DNA of 41,163 bases from Lactiplantibacillus modestisalitolerans. Lineage in GTDB: Bacteria; Bacillota; Bacilli; Lactobacillales; Lactobacillaceae. The DNA lies in the NCBI RefSeq assembly GCF_005405425.1, contig NZ_BJEA01000022.1:1-41163 (forward strand), given 5' to 3'. Made by a program: the position numbers and the translations under genes. Shown here in pieces: positions 25,731 through 33,771 of the stretch (position 1 is the first letter of the stretch; each line of letters begins with the position of its first letter). The notes beneath the pieces are model-generated. The model ran no database searches. It saw nothing but the letters and a program-made list of their open reading frames with translations, and was not told where the DNA came from.

Positions 25731-27404
25731 ATGGCAACACAGTGGTGGCAATCCGCGGTCGTTTACCAAGTTTACCCGCGGTCGTTTCAGGATTCAAACG
25801 GGGACGGAATCGGTGATTTACCCGGGATTACGCGCCGGTTGGCTTACATTAAGCACCTGGGAGCCGACGTGGTGTGGTTGAACCCCATTTACCCGTCACC
25901 GGGCGTGGACAACGGCTATGACGTGAGTGACTATTACGAAATTAATCCGGAGTTCGGGACAATGGCCGACTTTGAGGAGCTGCTGGCGACGGCCCATCTG
26001 AAAAAGCTGAAGGTCATGCTCGACATGGTTTTGAACCATTCTTCAGATCAACACCCCTGGTTCGTTGAAAGTGCGCGTAACCGCGATAATCGGTATGCTG
26101 ATTATTATATTTGGCGGGATCCGGTTGATGGTCATGAGCCGAATAATTGGGGGGCCGAATTCGGGGGGAGCGCTTGGACCTACGTCGCCAGTCGCAAGCA
26201 GTACTACCTGCACTCGTTTGCACCGGAACAGCCCGATTTTAACTGGGAAAATCCGCATTTACGCCGGGCGCTTTACGATATGCTGAACTTTTGGGTAGCC
26301 AAGGGGGTGGACGGCTTCCGCTTTGACGTGATCAACATGATCTCAAAACCGCAGGACTTTCGTACAAAGCGGTCGACCCCGGCGGGCCGCTTCGATCCGA
26401 TCGGGCAGTACGTTGCTAACGGTCCGCGCCTCAACGAATTTTTACAAGAATTAAACGCCCAGGTCTTGAGTGGTCATCAACTCATCACGGTGGGTGAGAT
26501 GCCGGGGGTCACGACCACCCTAGCTTGCGACTACGCTGGCCTGCACCGTCGAGAGCTCAACATGGTATTTGAGTTTGAACACATGAACTTGGACGGCAAT
26601 GCGGATGCGGCGCTCGGCAAGTGGTCGGATCAGCGGGTCGCACTCCCCGCGCTGAAACGGTGCCTTAGCAAGTGGCAAACGGGACTGGCCGACCGGGCGT
26701 GGAACAGTTTGTATTGGAACAATCACGACCAACCGCGCATCGTGTCACGTTTCGGGGACGAACGCCCGGTTTACCGGCAGCGCTCGGCCAAAATGTTGGC
26801 GACTATGTTGCATTTCCTACAAGGAACGCCGTATATTTACGCGGGTGAGGAACTCGCAATGACCAACGCCCACTTTACAAAGCTGAGCGATTATCAGGAT
26901 TTAGATAGTTTGAATCGTTATCATCAGCTAGTTGAACAGGAACGGCGGGTTTCAGCGGCCACGATGCTACGCTACTTAGGCCGCCAATCGCGCGACAATG
27001 CGCGGACGCCGATGCAGTGGGATGCGAGTGCTAACGCGGGCTTCACAACGGGGACGCCCTGGTTAAAGGTTAACCCAAATTACTTGCGGATCAACGCCCA
27101 GAAGGCTCAGACGACGCCGGGTTCGATCTTGAGTTATTATCAGCGCCTAATCAAGTTGCGCCATCAGTTGCCAGTAATTACGACGGGAAATTATCGGCTG
27201 CTATTGGCTGAGGATCCGGCGGTATACGCCTACCTGCGTAGTAATCATCAGCAGCACCTGCTTGTAATTTGTAACTTTACGGCTGCTACTCAGACCCGTC
27301 ATTTTAGTGAATTACCGGCAACCGCAACCCTACTGATTAGCAATTACGATGATGACCGCGGGGACGTACTACGGGCGTACGAGGCCAAAGTATATCAGTT
27401 CTAA
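25731..27404 (+). CDS. malL: oligo-1,6-glucosidase (GH13)
   Basis: A 557-residue cytosolic enzyme that cuts non-reducing alpha-glucosidic bonds of isomaltose-type sugars. It shows the GH13 regions: DMVLNHSSDQHPWF, GFRFDVINM (catalytic Asp), GEMPG (acid Glu) and NNHDQPR. The residue after the catalytic Asp is Val, which in this group marks alpha-1,6 rather than alpha-1,4 preference. The start ATG follows AAAGGAGG. It stands alone: no sugar transporter or regulator is beside it. Dextran glucosidase (dexB) or trehalose-6-phosphate hydrolase are the main alternatives. Confidence 0.88.
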   Translation: MATQWWQSAVVYQVYPRSFQDSNGDGIGDLPGITRRLAYIKHLGADVVWLNPIYPSPGVDNGYDVSDYYEINPEFGTMADFEELLATAHLKKLKVMLDMVLNHSSDQHPWFVESARNRDNRYADYYIWRDPVDGHEPNNWGAEFGGSAWTYVASRKQYYLHSFAPEQPDFNWENPHLRRALYDMLNFWVAKGVDGFRFDVINMISKPQDFRTKRSTPAGRFDPIGQYVANGPRLNEFLQELNAQVLSGHQLITVGEMPGVTTTLACDYAGLHRRELNMVFEFEHMNLDGNADAALGKWSDQRVALPALKRCLSKWQTGLADRAWNSLYWNNHDQPRIVSRFGDERPVYRQRSAKMLATMLHFLQGTPYIYAGEELAMTNAHFTKLSDYQDLDSLNRYHQLVEQERRVSAATMLRYLGRQSRDNARTPMQWDASANAGFTTGTPWLKVNPNYLRINAQKAQTTPGSILSYYQRLIKLRHQLPVITTGNYRLLLAEDPAVYAYLRSNHQQHLLVICNFTAATQTRHFSELPATATLLISNYDDDRGDVLRAYEAKVYQF

Positions 27405-27441
27405 CCGCAGGACCTTTAATTGAATGGCAGACAAAAATGGT

Positions 27442-27473
27442 TTTGTACCAATTGGTGTTGATATGCCGCCAGC
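27442..27473 (+). repeat. dispersed repeat family A, short copy
   Basis: TTTTGTACCAATTGGTGTTG followed by ATATGCCGCCAGC. It is joined directly to repeat B4, so two families abut here. Confidence 0.55.
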
Positions 27474-27552
27474 TGACTTTTGGCGCACGTTTCGGCTATT
27501 AATATGATGCGACAAAAAATAGGACCGTGACTTGAGTCACGGTCCTATTTTT
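27471..27552. repeat. dispersed repeat family B, copy 4, with bidirectional terminator
   Basis: The core CTTTTGGCGCACGTTTCGGC is at 27477-27496. The hairpin AAAAATAGGACCGTGAC / GTCACGGTCCTATTTTT (27515-27552) is perfect and serves both the glucosidase (+) and the LysR gene (-). Confidence 0.8.
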
Positions 27553-27562
27553 GACTAGATGG

Positions 27563-28462
27563 TCAAGATTGGGCGTCGTCCTTAAAGGTCTGCTCGACGA
27601 TGTCCATCACTTGTTTAAATAACCCGATTGGGAACTGGTGGGCCCGCCGAATTAAGTTGATGTGGACGTTTGGTACCTGTACGCCCCTGATAGGTAGTTC
27701 CACGAGGTCTTCTTGGTGGCTGAGCATCGTGACGTCGGAAACAAAACCGAGGGCGAGGTCTTCACGGACGAGTCCACTTATCAGGGTACTACTATCAGAT
27801 TCAAACAGAATCTGGGGCTCAATGGAAAGCTGTTCAGCAAGTTGCCGGAAGACGAGCTTGTTTAAGTAGGTCGCGTTTAAAATGACGAAGGGTGACTTTA
27901 GTGCGTCCGCAAAGGTCGGCTCATCCATTTGGGCGAGCGGATGCTTGGGACTGGCTAAAATCTTAAAGTCGAATGGCCGTAACGGGGTCACTGCTAGCCG
28001 TTCGTCAAGGGTTTGGTCGAGGTTGCCGCTAATTGCTAAGTCGAGTTGACCAGCTAGAACCTGTTTAACGAGTTGGTTAGCGCCCATTTCAACCGTATGA
28101 ACGCTTTTGAGCAATCCCTGATCAATAATGGGCTTGGTAATCGTAGGTAAGTAATGTTCACTGACGGATGGTTCGATTCCAAGTCGTAGCGTATGTTGCC
28201 GTAAGTGGCTAATGGATTCGTTAACGTGTTGCCAGTGGTTGATAATATCATTGGCTGCAAGCAGTAATTGCTGACCGCTAGGTGTTAACACGAGCGCCTT
28301 AGTTTTAGCCTGGCGAAAGAAGAGCGTCGTCTGAAAGTGACGCTCCAAGCGTTTGATGGCCTGAGAAATCGTGGGCTGGCTAACGTAAAAGTCGGCCGCC
28401 GTTTGGGTGTAGCTCTGGGTGCTAATCAGGCGTTGGAAATAGTACAAATCTTTAATATTCAT
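27563..28462 (-). CDS. LysR-family transcriptional regulator
   Basis: A 299-residue regulator with its helix-turn-helix at residues about 3-60 (LYYFQRLISTQSYTQTAADFYVSQPTISQAIKRLERHFQTTLFFR). A ligand-binding domain follows (about 90-290). The start ATG follows GGAGGC. It is an orphan: its upstream side is the 960-base gene-free stretch, and its downstream neighbour is convergent. It resembles malolactic-type LysR activators in general form, but no malate genes are here. Confidence 0.88.
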   Translation of the reverse strand: MNIKDLYYFQRLISTQSYTQTAADFYVSQPTISQAIKRLERHFQTTLFFRQAKTKALVLTPSGQQLLLAANDIINHWQHVNESISHLRQHTLRLGIEPSVSEHYLPTITKPIIDQGLLKSVHTVEMGANQLVKQVLAGQLDLAISGNLDQTLDERLAVTPLRPFDFKILASPKHPLAQMDEPTFADALKSPFVILNATYLNKLVFRQLAEQLSIEPQILFESDSSTLISGLVREDLALGFVSDVTMLSHQEDLVELPIRGVQVPNVHINLIRRAHQFPIGLFKQVMDIVEQTFKDDAQS

Positions 28463-28743
28463 GACAAATACTGCCTCCGAAAAAATGATGAGTATTCAGC
28501 GCTTAATAATGACGACCCCACAGTACGCGTCGTGCCAGCGTCAACTTGGTAGGTTAGCTTAATCATACCATGATTGGGACTCGGAAAGTGGCCCGTTTTA
28601 ACGGGTACTAACCTAGCGCCTAATCGAAGTGATGGGCAGGCAAGTTTGCCAATTATAAGGATTATTAATAACGCCAAACAGATGATTGGTATAGGTGTTA
28701 ATTTAATGCGGATGCCACTTTGATGTCATCCGTTTTGATTATC
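28463..28743. other. gene-free stretch upstream of the LysR gene
   Basis: No gene is seen. GGTAGGTTAG (about 28548) is partly mirrored by ACTAACCTA (about 28606). CGGATG/CATCCG (28708-28733) form a small hairpin. Confidence 0.4.
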
Positions 28744-29195
28744 AGTTAAAGGGGTGTCATAACTTGCGAATGGGCCTAATCAGGGTGTTGACGAGCCGTT
28801 TTTGCCCGTAAAACCATGATAAACGTAGGTCATCAGTCAAACATTACCGCAATAAGTTAAAGGGGTCAATGGATAAGTGGTGATTATACTGATAAAATTA
28901 CTTTTTTAATTAAAATTATCACTAGATAGTTGAAAATAGTAACGGTATAAAAAATAATTATCAGTTAACCCCCTGTTGGATATCGGGTGATAAATTAAAA
29001 TTGGTCTAAAGTCAACTGGCGAACCCGTGTCGTGACAGCGCTTACCATTTTAGGAACCCCAAACGGGCCGGATAAAGTTAACCCCTTTAAACTATAAACT
29101 AATCGAATAAGGATAAGCAAGTTTTAACGAACATAAGATTAAGTTTAAACTTATTGACGAAGGTTATATAAGCACCACTTATTAGTTAAGGGGTT
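28744..29195. repeat. array of five TTAA(A)GGGGT boxes about 110 bp apart
   Basis: AGTTAA starts at 28744, 28855, 28963, 29076 and 29184 (gaps 111, 108, 113, 108). Each is followed by a run of four or five G (boxes 1, 2 and 5) or C (boxes 3 and 4). Boxes 1, 2 and 4 share the exact TTAAAGGGGT core, box 4 inverted. The DNA between boxes is not repeated. The region is AT-rich and has many GATAA/TTATC words. No gene fits within 28463-29423. Confidence 0.55.
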
Positions 29196-29423
29196 GTTCT
29201 ATTTTGAGCCGGTGTTAGCGACCGCGATTAAGTAGGTGTGTCAGTGGCAAATCGGGATGCCCAGTTAATGGGATTGCGGTTAATCATTTTTTACATAAAT
29301 AATTATAATACCAACTAAGACAAAATAGCTATAAATCCCACTTTTAAGGGTTGTTGGTTAATTGACTATAAATATTAATTATTTAATTGGGTGATAAACC
29401 TAGGGGGCTAATGAGAATTGACG

Positions 29424-29642
29424 TTACTTACGGGAGCGCTTTTGCTCGGTAGTCCGGGCGCTCAGTTGGTAGCGCCCGACGATGTCGAGGCCGATTCCCA
29501 GAATAACCATCACCGTAAAGTAGTGGCGCAGGGTCGGATATAAGTCGGCGGGCAGGACGCGGTTCGTAATAACGGCGGCCCCAATAATTGTAATGAGGGC
29601 GAAGACGAGCCGGACGTTCGTTAAAATAAATTTATCGTTCAT
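29424..29642 (-). CDS. small two-helix membrane protein
   Basis: A 72-residue protein of unknown role. Two hydrophobic segments (about residues 10-28 and 40-57) are joined by a short loop, and the tail is basic (TTEQKRSRK). I start at ATG 29642, after AAAGGAACTC; the longer upstream reading frame runs through repeat A and lacks a ribosome site. The basic tail suggests a cytosolic C-terminus. It lies alone between two gene-free regions. Confidence 0.65.
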   Translation of the reverse strand: MNDKFILTNVRLVFALITIIGAAVITNRVLPADLYPTLRHYFTVMVILGIGLDIVGRYQLSARTTEQKRSRK

Positions 29643-29747
29643 ATGAGTTCCTTTCATCGTGAAACAATTGCAATAAAAATAATTATAATTACGAGAACGG
29701 TTCCAAGTCAATGCGAAGCCCTTGCGGTAGTAATCAGGGTAATAAGG

Positions 29748-29873
29748 GTTCTGTACTAATTGGTGTTGAAATTGCCGCCAGCAGCGGGTGTAACCGGGTG
29801 GCTGGAACACTGCGGGCATCGATTTGAGCTCACTCAGAAAAACCACTGAGCCATGGTTACACCCGCTACTGGC
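29748..29873. repeat. repeat family A within a 97-bp inverted repeat
   Basis: The family A sequence (29748-29795) provides the left arm GCCAGCAGCGGGTGTAACC (29777-29795). The right arm GGTTACACCCGCTACTGGC (29855-29873) is complementary with one mismatch. Inside is a CTCAG/CTGAG hairpin. It looks like a small non-coding mobile or structural element. Confidence 0.65.
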
Positions 29874-30108
29874 TAGACTGGTTTTTATATTGAGTTTCTT
29901 GGGTGACTCTGATAAGTCACAATTAATGCAGATAATCCTGCAGAATGGTTACTAAATATAATGTAATCTTGCTTGCTATTTCGCTAATCACAACGAACTG
30001 ATTGAAAATTCAATTGGCAACCTTCTTAGCAGATCAACACCAAATATCATAGACCTTAATAAGGGGCGGCGTTCTAGTGGTTAGCGCTTCTGAGCGGATT
30101 GGAGGCAC
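29874..30108. other. gene-free stretch
   Basis: No gene is seen. ATCAACACCAAATATCATAG (30046-30065 region) and CCTTAATAAGGGG echo the right part of the repeat at 11580-11625. Confidence 0.35.
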
Positions 30109-30145
30109 GCAAAAAGGACCATGACAATGGCACGGTCCTTTTTGC
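30109..30145. terminator. bidirectional terminator
   Basis: GCAAAAAGGACC and GGTCCTTTTTGC pair perfectly, with a further TG/CA. On the - strand it ends the small peptide gene and the regulator transcript. Confidence 0.85.
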
Positions 30146-30192
30146 GTCTTTAAATGGTGATAGCCGAATACGGTTCAATAGTTAAAGTATCA

Positions 30193-30318
30193 CTAACGGC
30201 GATTCTGCCGCTCGTGATCGATTCTGACTGGTTGTGCGGCGGGTTCGCGGTTACTGCCAGCGATGACACCGGCGGCAGCTGCCAAACCAGCTGCGGTTAA
30301 TAAACCTGCTAATAACAT
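30193..30318 (-). CDS. small hydrophobic peptide, 41 aa
   Basis: A short gene downstream of the RRNPP-like regulator. The first 21 residues are hydrophobic (LLAGLLTAAGLAAAAGVIAG) and the last 20 are polar and Arg-rich (NREPAAQPVRIDHERQNRR). ATG 30318 follows AAAGGGGG at eight bases. An in-frame TTG at 30396 would start next to the regulator stop but lacks a ribosome site. In position it resembles papR next to plcR. Against an export signal, it lacks positive residues before the hydrophobic part when started at 30318. A small membrane protein is the alternative. Confidence 0.5.
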   Translation of the reverse strand: MLLAGLLTAAGLAAAAGVIAGSNREPAAQPVRIDHERQNRR

Positions 30319-30396
30319 GGACAGAACCCCCTTTACGAGTGCTAAAGCAACATCTCTTGATACTTGCAGTGTAAGTGACTTCTCAGCGAATTGCAA

Positions 30397-31254
30397 TTAT
30401 TTTGCCGGTATTGAATGACTTTGCGAATAATTTGATATTTTCTTAAGTAATTGCCGGTTGGTATTAATTCTTGCAAAGGCGGCCGCGTCACATAAATACT
30501 CTTGAACTTGGTCGCGGTCAGTTGCAAGCTGGGCTTGTAAAAATTTGATGCGCGCGGCGTAGTAGGTGACGTGGAACTGCGAGCAAACTTTGATGCCGTA
30601 GTTTAATAGGCGTAAGCCCTCCGCCTGTTCACCGAGGTGCGCGTAAAAAGCACCAGTATAATAAGAAAGATTAATCACGCGCCAAACGCTAGCCGTCGTT
30701 TCTAGCGAGAGGTTCGGCAAGGCGTGGCGGACCTTTTCAAAGTAGTACTGAGCCTTCTCGTTATCCCCATCGCGCTGGTAAGCAATCCCAGTGCCGCAAT
30801 AGGCGAGTTGGGTATAGATCGTAATGTGGGCTTCGTCTAAATCGGTGATGATTTGATCGAAGTTAAAGAGCACGTCACTGATGGGCTGGTCGGTTAAAGC
30901 GGCCACGTACCCCTTTAAATAGCAATACTGTAACTTTGTCTCTTGGTCGTGGCGCGGTTGGTGCGCAATTTTGGCTAATTGCTTCTCAGCATCTTGGAAT
31001 TCGGCCGTAATTAGATCAAATTCCACCTGTTCGAGGACTTTCAAAACGGCGGCGTCGGCGACCCGCTCGGTTGGAAAGACGTCTTCTAATTGAAGGTTTA
31101 GTCGCTGGCAGAGCTGCGCAACGATTCGAATTGCGGGAGCTTTCCCGTTATTTTCGAACTTGCTCAGGGTGGCCTGGGTACAGATCCCATCGGCTAAAGC
31201 CTTTTGTGAGAGGCCCAGGGCTTTGCGCCGGGCGATAAACAGTTCAATGTTCAA
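30397..31254 (-). CDS. RRNPP-like (Rgg/PlcR type) HTH-TPR regulator
   Basis: A 285-residue cytosolic regulator. The Xre-type helix-turn-helix (about residues 6-60: ARRKALGLSQKALADGICTQATLSKFEN...LCQRLNL) is followed by about 220 helical residues with TPR-like repeats, as in peptide-sensing RRNPP proteins. Members bind short peptides imported by Opp. It is followed by a 41-residue peptide gene and preceded by an OppA gene on the same strand. The ribosome site (AAAAGGATG) is close to the ATG. The peptide it senses is unknown. Confidence 0.82.
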   Translation of the reverse strand: MNIELFIARRKALGLSQKALADGICTQATLSKFENNGKAPAIRIVAQLCQRLNLQLEDVFPTERVADAAVLKVLEQVEFDLITAEFQDAEKQLAKIAHQPRHDQETKLQYCYLKGYVAALTDQPISDVLFNFDQIITDLDEAHITIYTQLAYCGTGIAYQRDGDNEKAQYYFEKVRHALPNLSLETTASVWRVINLSYYTGAFYAHLGEQAEGLRLLNYGIKVCSQFHVTYYAARIKFLQAQLATDRDQVQEYLCDAAAFARINTNRQLLKKISNYSQSHSIPAK

Positions 31255-31385
31255 GCGAACACATCCTTTTTAGTCTTTGATTACCAGTAATGAAACTGCT
31301 TTCATTATCAATTAAACGCTTTTTATATAATAATGTCAATATTGAATTGGTATCAAAAATATTCTTAAAATATATTTCAACGCTA

Positions 31386-31417
31386 AAAAGACGTCTACCG
31401 CTGCTGCGGTAAACGTC
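31386..31417 (-). terminator. terminator of the oppA gene
   Basis: GACGTCTACCG and CGGTAAACGTC pair; the T-run is on the - strand (31385-31389). It separates oppA from the regulator. Confidence 0.75.
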
Positions 31418-31456
31418 CCATTGTCCCACCTAAAGGGGCTTGCGGTTCAAATTATT

Positions 31457-33121
31457 TTACTTAGCCATGTAGGCACTCTTGAAGTTGTAGTTGATGCCGG
31501 CAGTGTTGTAAACCAGCCCCTTCAACTTCGGGTTGACCATTTGCGCGATGACGTTTTGTGACAATGGTGCGACCCCTTGGTCAGTCCCAATCGTCTTTTC
31601 AGCCTTCGCTAACGCTGCCCAACGTGCGGACTTGCTCGTCGTGTTATTAGCTTCCTTGATAGCGGCGTCAAATTCGGCGTTGTTCCAGCTACCGAAGTTG
31701 TACGAGTTATCGGAGGTCATGATACCCAAGTCGGAAATTGGGTCCGCGAAGTCCGCTTGCCATGCGGAGATAACCATCTGGAAGTTCCCGGCAATTTCAC
31801 GGGCAATCCGCGTCTTGTAAGGAACGGTAACACTTTTAACGGTTAAGCCTGGTAATTCCTTCTCCAATTGACCTTGAACGTATTCGGAGAGGGCCTTCAT
31901 TTGGTCGGTGTCGTCGTGAGTTAAGGTGATCGTTAACGACTTCTTACCAGTTTCTTGAAGTCCTTCCTTCCAAAGCTGTTTAGCCTTGGCGGTATCGTGA
32001 GTAACGGAATCTTTGACACTGTTTTCAGTGGCGAAGTCCTTACCCGTGGTTGGATCCTTAGCAAGTCCGGTTGTGACGAAGCCCTTCGGTGTCACTGAAC
32101 CGTCCCCTAAAACGTTGGAGACCAACTGCTTGCGGTTCAACGTCAATGACATTGCCTTGCGGATCTTAGTGTTGGCGAGCGCTTTAACCTTCTTCTGGTT
32201 AAATTCAATGTAGTTTAACCGGGAAGATTTACGGATAACCAACTTCGAGTTGTTCTTTTCGTTCTTAACTTGTTGACCAGAAAGGGTGGCTTGATCCAAC
32301 TTACCACTCTGGAATAAGTTAAAGGCGGTTGTCGTCGACTTAACTACTTGGTCGTGGATCTTGGTCAAGTAAACGTGCTTCTTGTCCCAGTAATTATTGT
32401 TGCGAACCAGGGTCCAAGTTGAGTTGGTCCCCTTCCAGCCGGTCATCTTGAACGGCCCGTTGTAAACCATCTTGCTAGCGCTCGTCCCGTATTGTTTCCC
32501 GTATTTTTCAACGGCATTTTGGTTTTGTGGGAAGAAGACCACGAAGCCCATTAGCAACTTAAAGTATTGCATTGGTTTTTCCAGGCTAACGGTCAACTTG
32601 TACTTGCCATCGGCTTTAATCCCCAGGGATGAAACCTTAGCTTTACCCTTGGTGATTTTGTCCGCGTTTTTGATCCCAGAATAGAGGTAGGCGTATTGGG
32701 ATGCGGTCTTAGGGTTAACCGTGCGCCGCCAGCCGTAAACGAAGTCCTTTGCCGTTACGGGGTCGCCGTTACTCCACTTAGCGTTTTTCCGTAACGTAAA
32801 GGTATACGTTAACTTATCCTTAGAAACCTTGGTCTTAGTCGCAATCCCGGGGGTTGCCTTACTGTTTTTACCTAAGCGGTACAGCCCTTCTTGCGAGTTA
32901 CTGATCATCGTCCCACTAATCACGTCGGTCGCTTTCGACGGGTCCAAAGTCGTAATATCCTGACCATTTTCCGACCAATTTAGGACCTGCGTTTTGGCCA
33001 TGTCACCGGATGTATTGCCGGCATTCTGTGAACTAGATGACGATTTACTGCCACAACCTGTAAGTAAAACGCCAGCGGTGACCGTGACGGCCGCCGCCGT
33101 TGCAACTGTTTTCCATTGCAT
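31457..33121 (-). CDS. oppA: peptide ABC transporter binding lipoprotein
   Basis: A 554-residue extracellular lipoprotein that captures oligopeptides. It has a lipoprotein signal with lipobox LLTGC (about residues 18-22), a Ser-rich linker, and the family 5 binding fold: LDPSKATDVISGTMISNSQEGLYR, LTYTFTLRKNAKWSNGDPVTAKDFVYGW, and a late WQADFADPIS. I start at ATG 33121, after TAGGGGGAA. No permease or ATPase genes are adjacent, so it must use Opp parts encoded elsewhere. Its nearness to the peptide-sensing regulator is notable. Confidence 0.9.
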   Translation of the reverse strand: MQWKTVATAAAVTVTAGVLLTGCGSKSSSSSQNAGNTSGDMAKTQVLNWSENGQDITTLDPSKATDVISGTMISNSQEGLYRLGKNSKATPGIATKTKVSKDKLTYTFTLRKNAKWSNGDPVTAKDFVYGWRRTVNPKTASQYAYLYSGIKNADKITKGKAKVSSLGIKADGKYKLTVSLEKPMQYFKLLMGFVVFFPQNQNAVEKYGKQYGTSASKMVYNGPFKMTGWKGTNSTWTLVRNNNYWDKKHVYLTKIHDQVVKSTTTAFNLFQSGKLDQATLSGQQVKNEKNNSKLVIRKSSRLNYIEFNQKKVKALANTKIRKAMSLTLNRKQLVSNVLGDGSVTPKGFVTTGLAKDPTTGKDFATENSVKDSVTHDTAKAKQLWKEGLQETGKKSLTITLTHDDTDQMKALSEYVQGQLEKELPGLTVKSVTVPYKTRIAREIAGNFQMVISAWQADFADPISDLGIMTSDNSYNFGSWNNAEFDAAIKEANNTTSKSARWAALAKAEKTIGTDQGVAPLSQNVIAQMVNPKLKGLVYNTAGINYNFKSAYMAK

Positions 33122-33230
33122 ATAGATATTCCCCCTACCAAAAAAATGACTATGTATGATATAGAGATGAGAATACATTAAAAAATGATTAAAATCAATC
33201 TTTATTTTCTAATAATTAAAATAATTAACG

Positions 33231-33271
33231 AAAAAAAGGTCGCAACCGCGTTCAAATCGGTTACGACCTTT
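33231..33271 (-). terminator. terminator of the serC-serA-GNAT operon
   Basis: AAAGGTCG/AACCG and CGGTT/CGACCTTT form an imperfect long stem; seven T on the - strand follow. Confidence 0.85.
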
Positions 33272-33320
33272 ATTAGTGAAAGTGAATAGTGTTCAAAACG
33301 CAAGCATGTTAAGGACGGGC

Positions 33321-33761
33321 CTAACGGTGCCAACGCATCGTGTATTCGGGTTGGCGGGTTGCCTTATCCACGCTTTGCTGGTGGACTTGAAAGCCACTGT
33401 GATGATAAAACGCCACGGCCTTGCGGTTGGCGACGTAGACGGCCAACTGAAGTTTGGGTTGGCGGGCCTTAGCCGCGGTGAGGAGGGCGCTTCCAACCCC
33501 CTGTTGCTGGGCCGCGGGAGCCACGAATAGCCCCGCGATGTAACACCCCTGTAAACCGAGAAAGCCACAAAACGGTTCGGTGGGTGCGGTTTGCGCCACG
33601 ATTAGTTGGGCTTGCGTTAAAGCCGTACGCACTGCTGGGGCCTGCTTACGCCAATAGTCCGCTTTAACGAACGGGTGGGCGTGCAGGTTGCCGTCGAGCC
33701 ACAACGCCATTAGTTGGTCGAGTTGTTGGTTAGTCGGGCGCTGTAATAACTGAATTTGCAT
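33321..33761 (-). CDS. GNAT-family N-acetyltransferase
   Basis: A 146-residue acetyltransferase. The acetyl-CoA loop is GLFVAPAAQQQGVGSALLTAAK (about residues 75-96), matching the GNAT motif A pattern (Q/RxxGxG/A). The late strand AVAFYHHSGFQVHQQ is the usual motif B. The substrate is unknown. It is third gene of the serine operon, ten bases after serA, and is closed by the terminator. Co-transcription may mean it acts on an amino acid, but nothing in the sequence proves this. Confidence 0.88.
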   Translation of the reverse strand: MQIQLLQRPTNQQLDQLMALWLDGNLHAHPFVKADYWRKQAPAVRTALTQAQLIVAQTAPTEPFCGFLGLQGCYIAGLFVAPAAQQQGVGSALLTAAKARQPKLQLAVYVANRKAVAFYHHSGFQVHQQSVDKATRQPEYTMRWHR

Positions 33762-33771
33762 GCAATCATCC

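Noticed and set aside
28744-29195. CRISPR array
   Set aside because: The recurring unit is about 12 bases with spacers near 100 bases, and no cas genes are present.
29643-29846. N-terminal extension of the small membrane protein
   Set aside because: It runs through repeat family A and lacks a ribosome site; ATG 29642 has one.
33361-33371. DnaA-box-like TTATCCACG
   Set aside because: A single near-match inside the acetyltransferase coding region is expected by chance.
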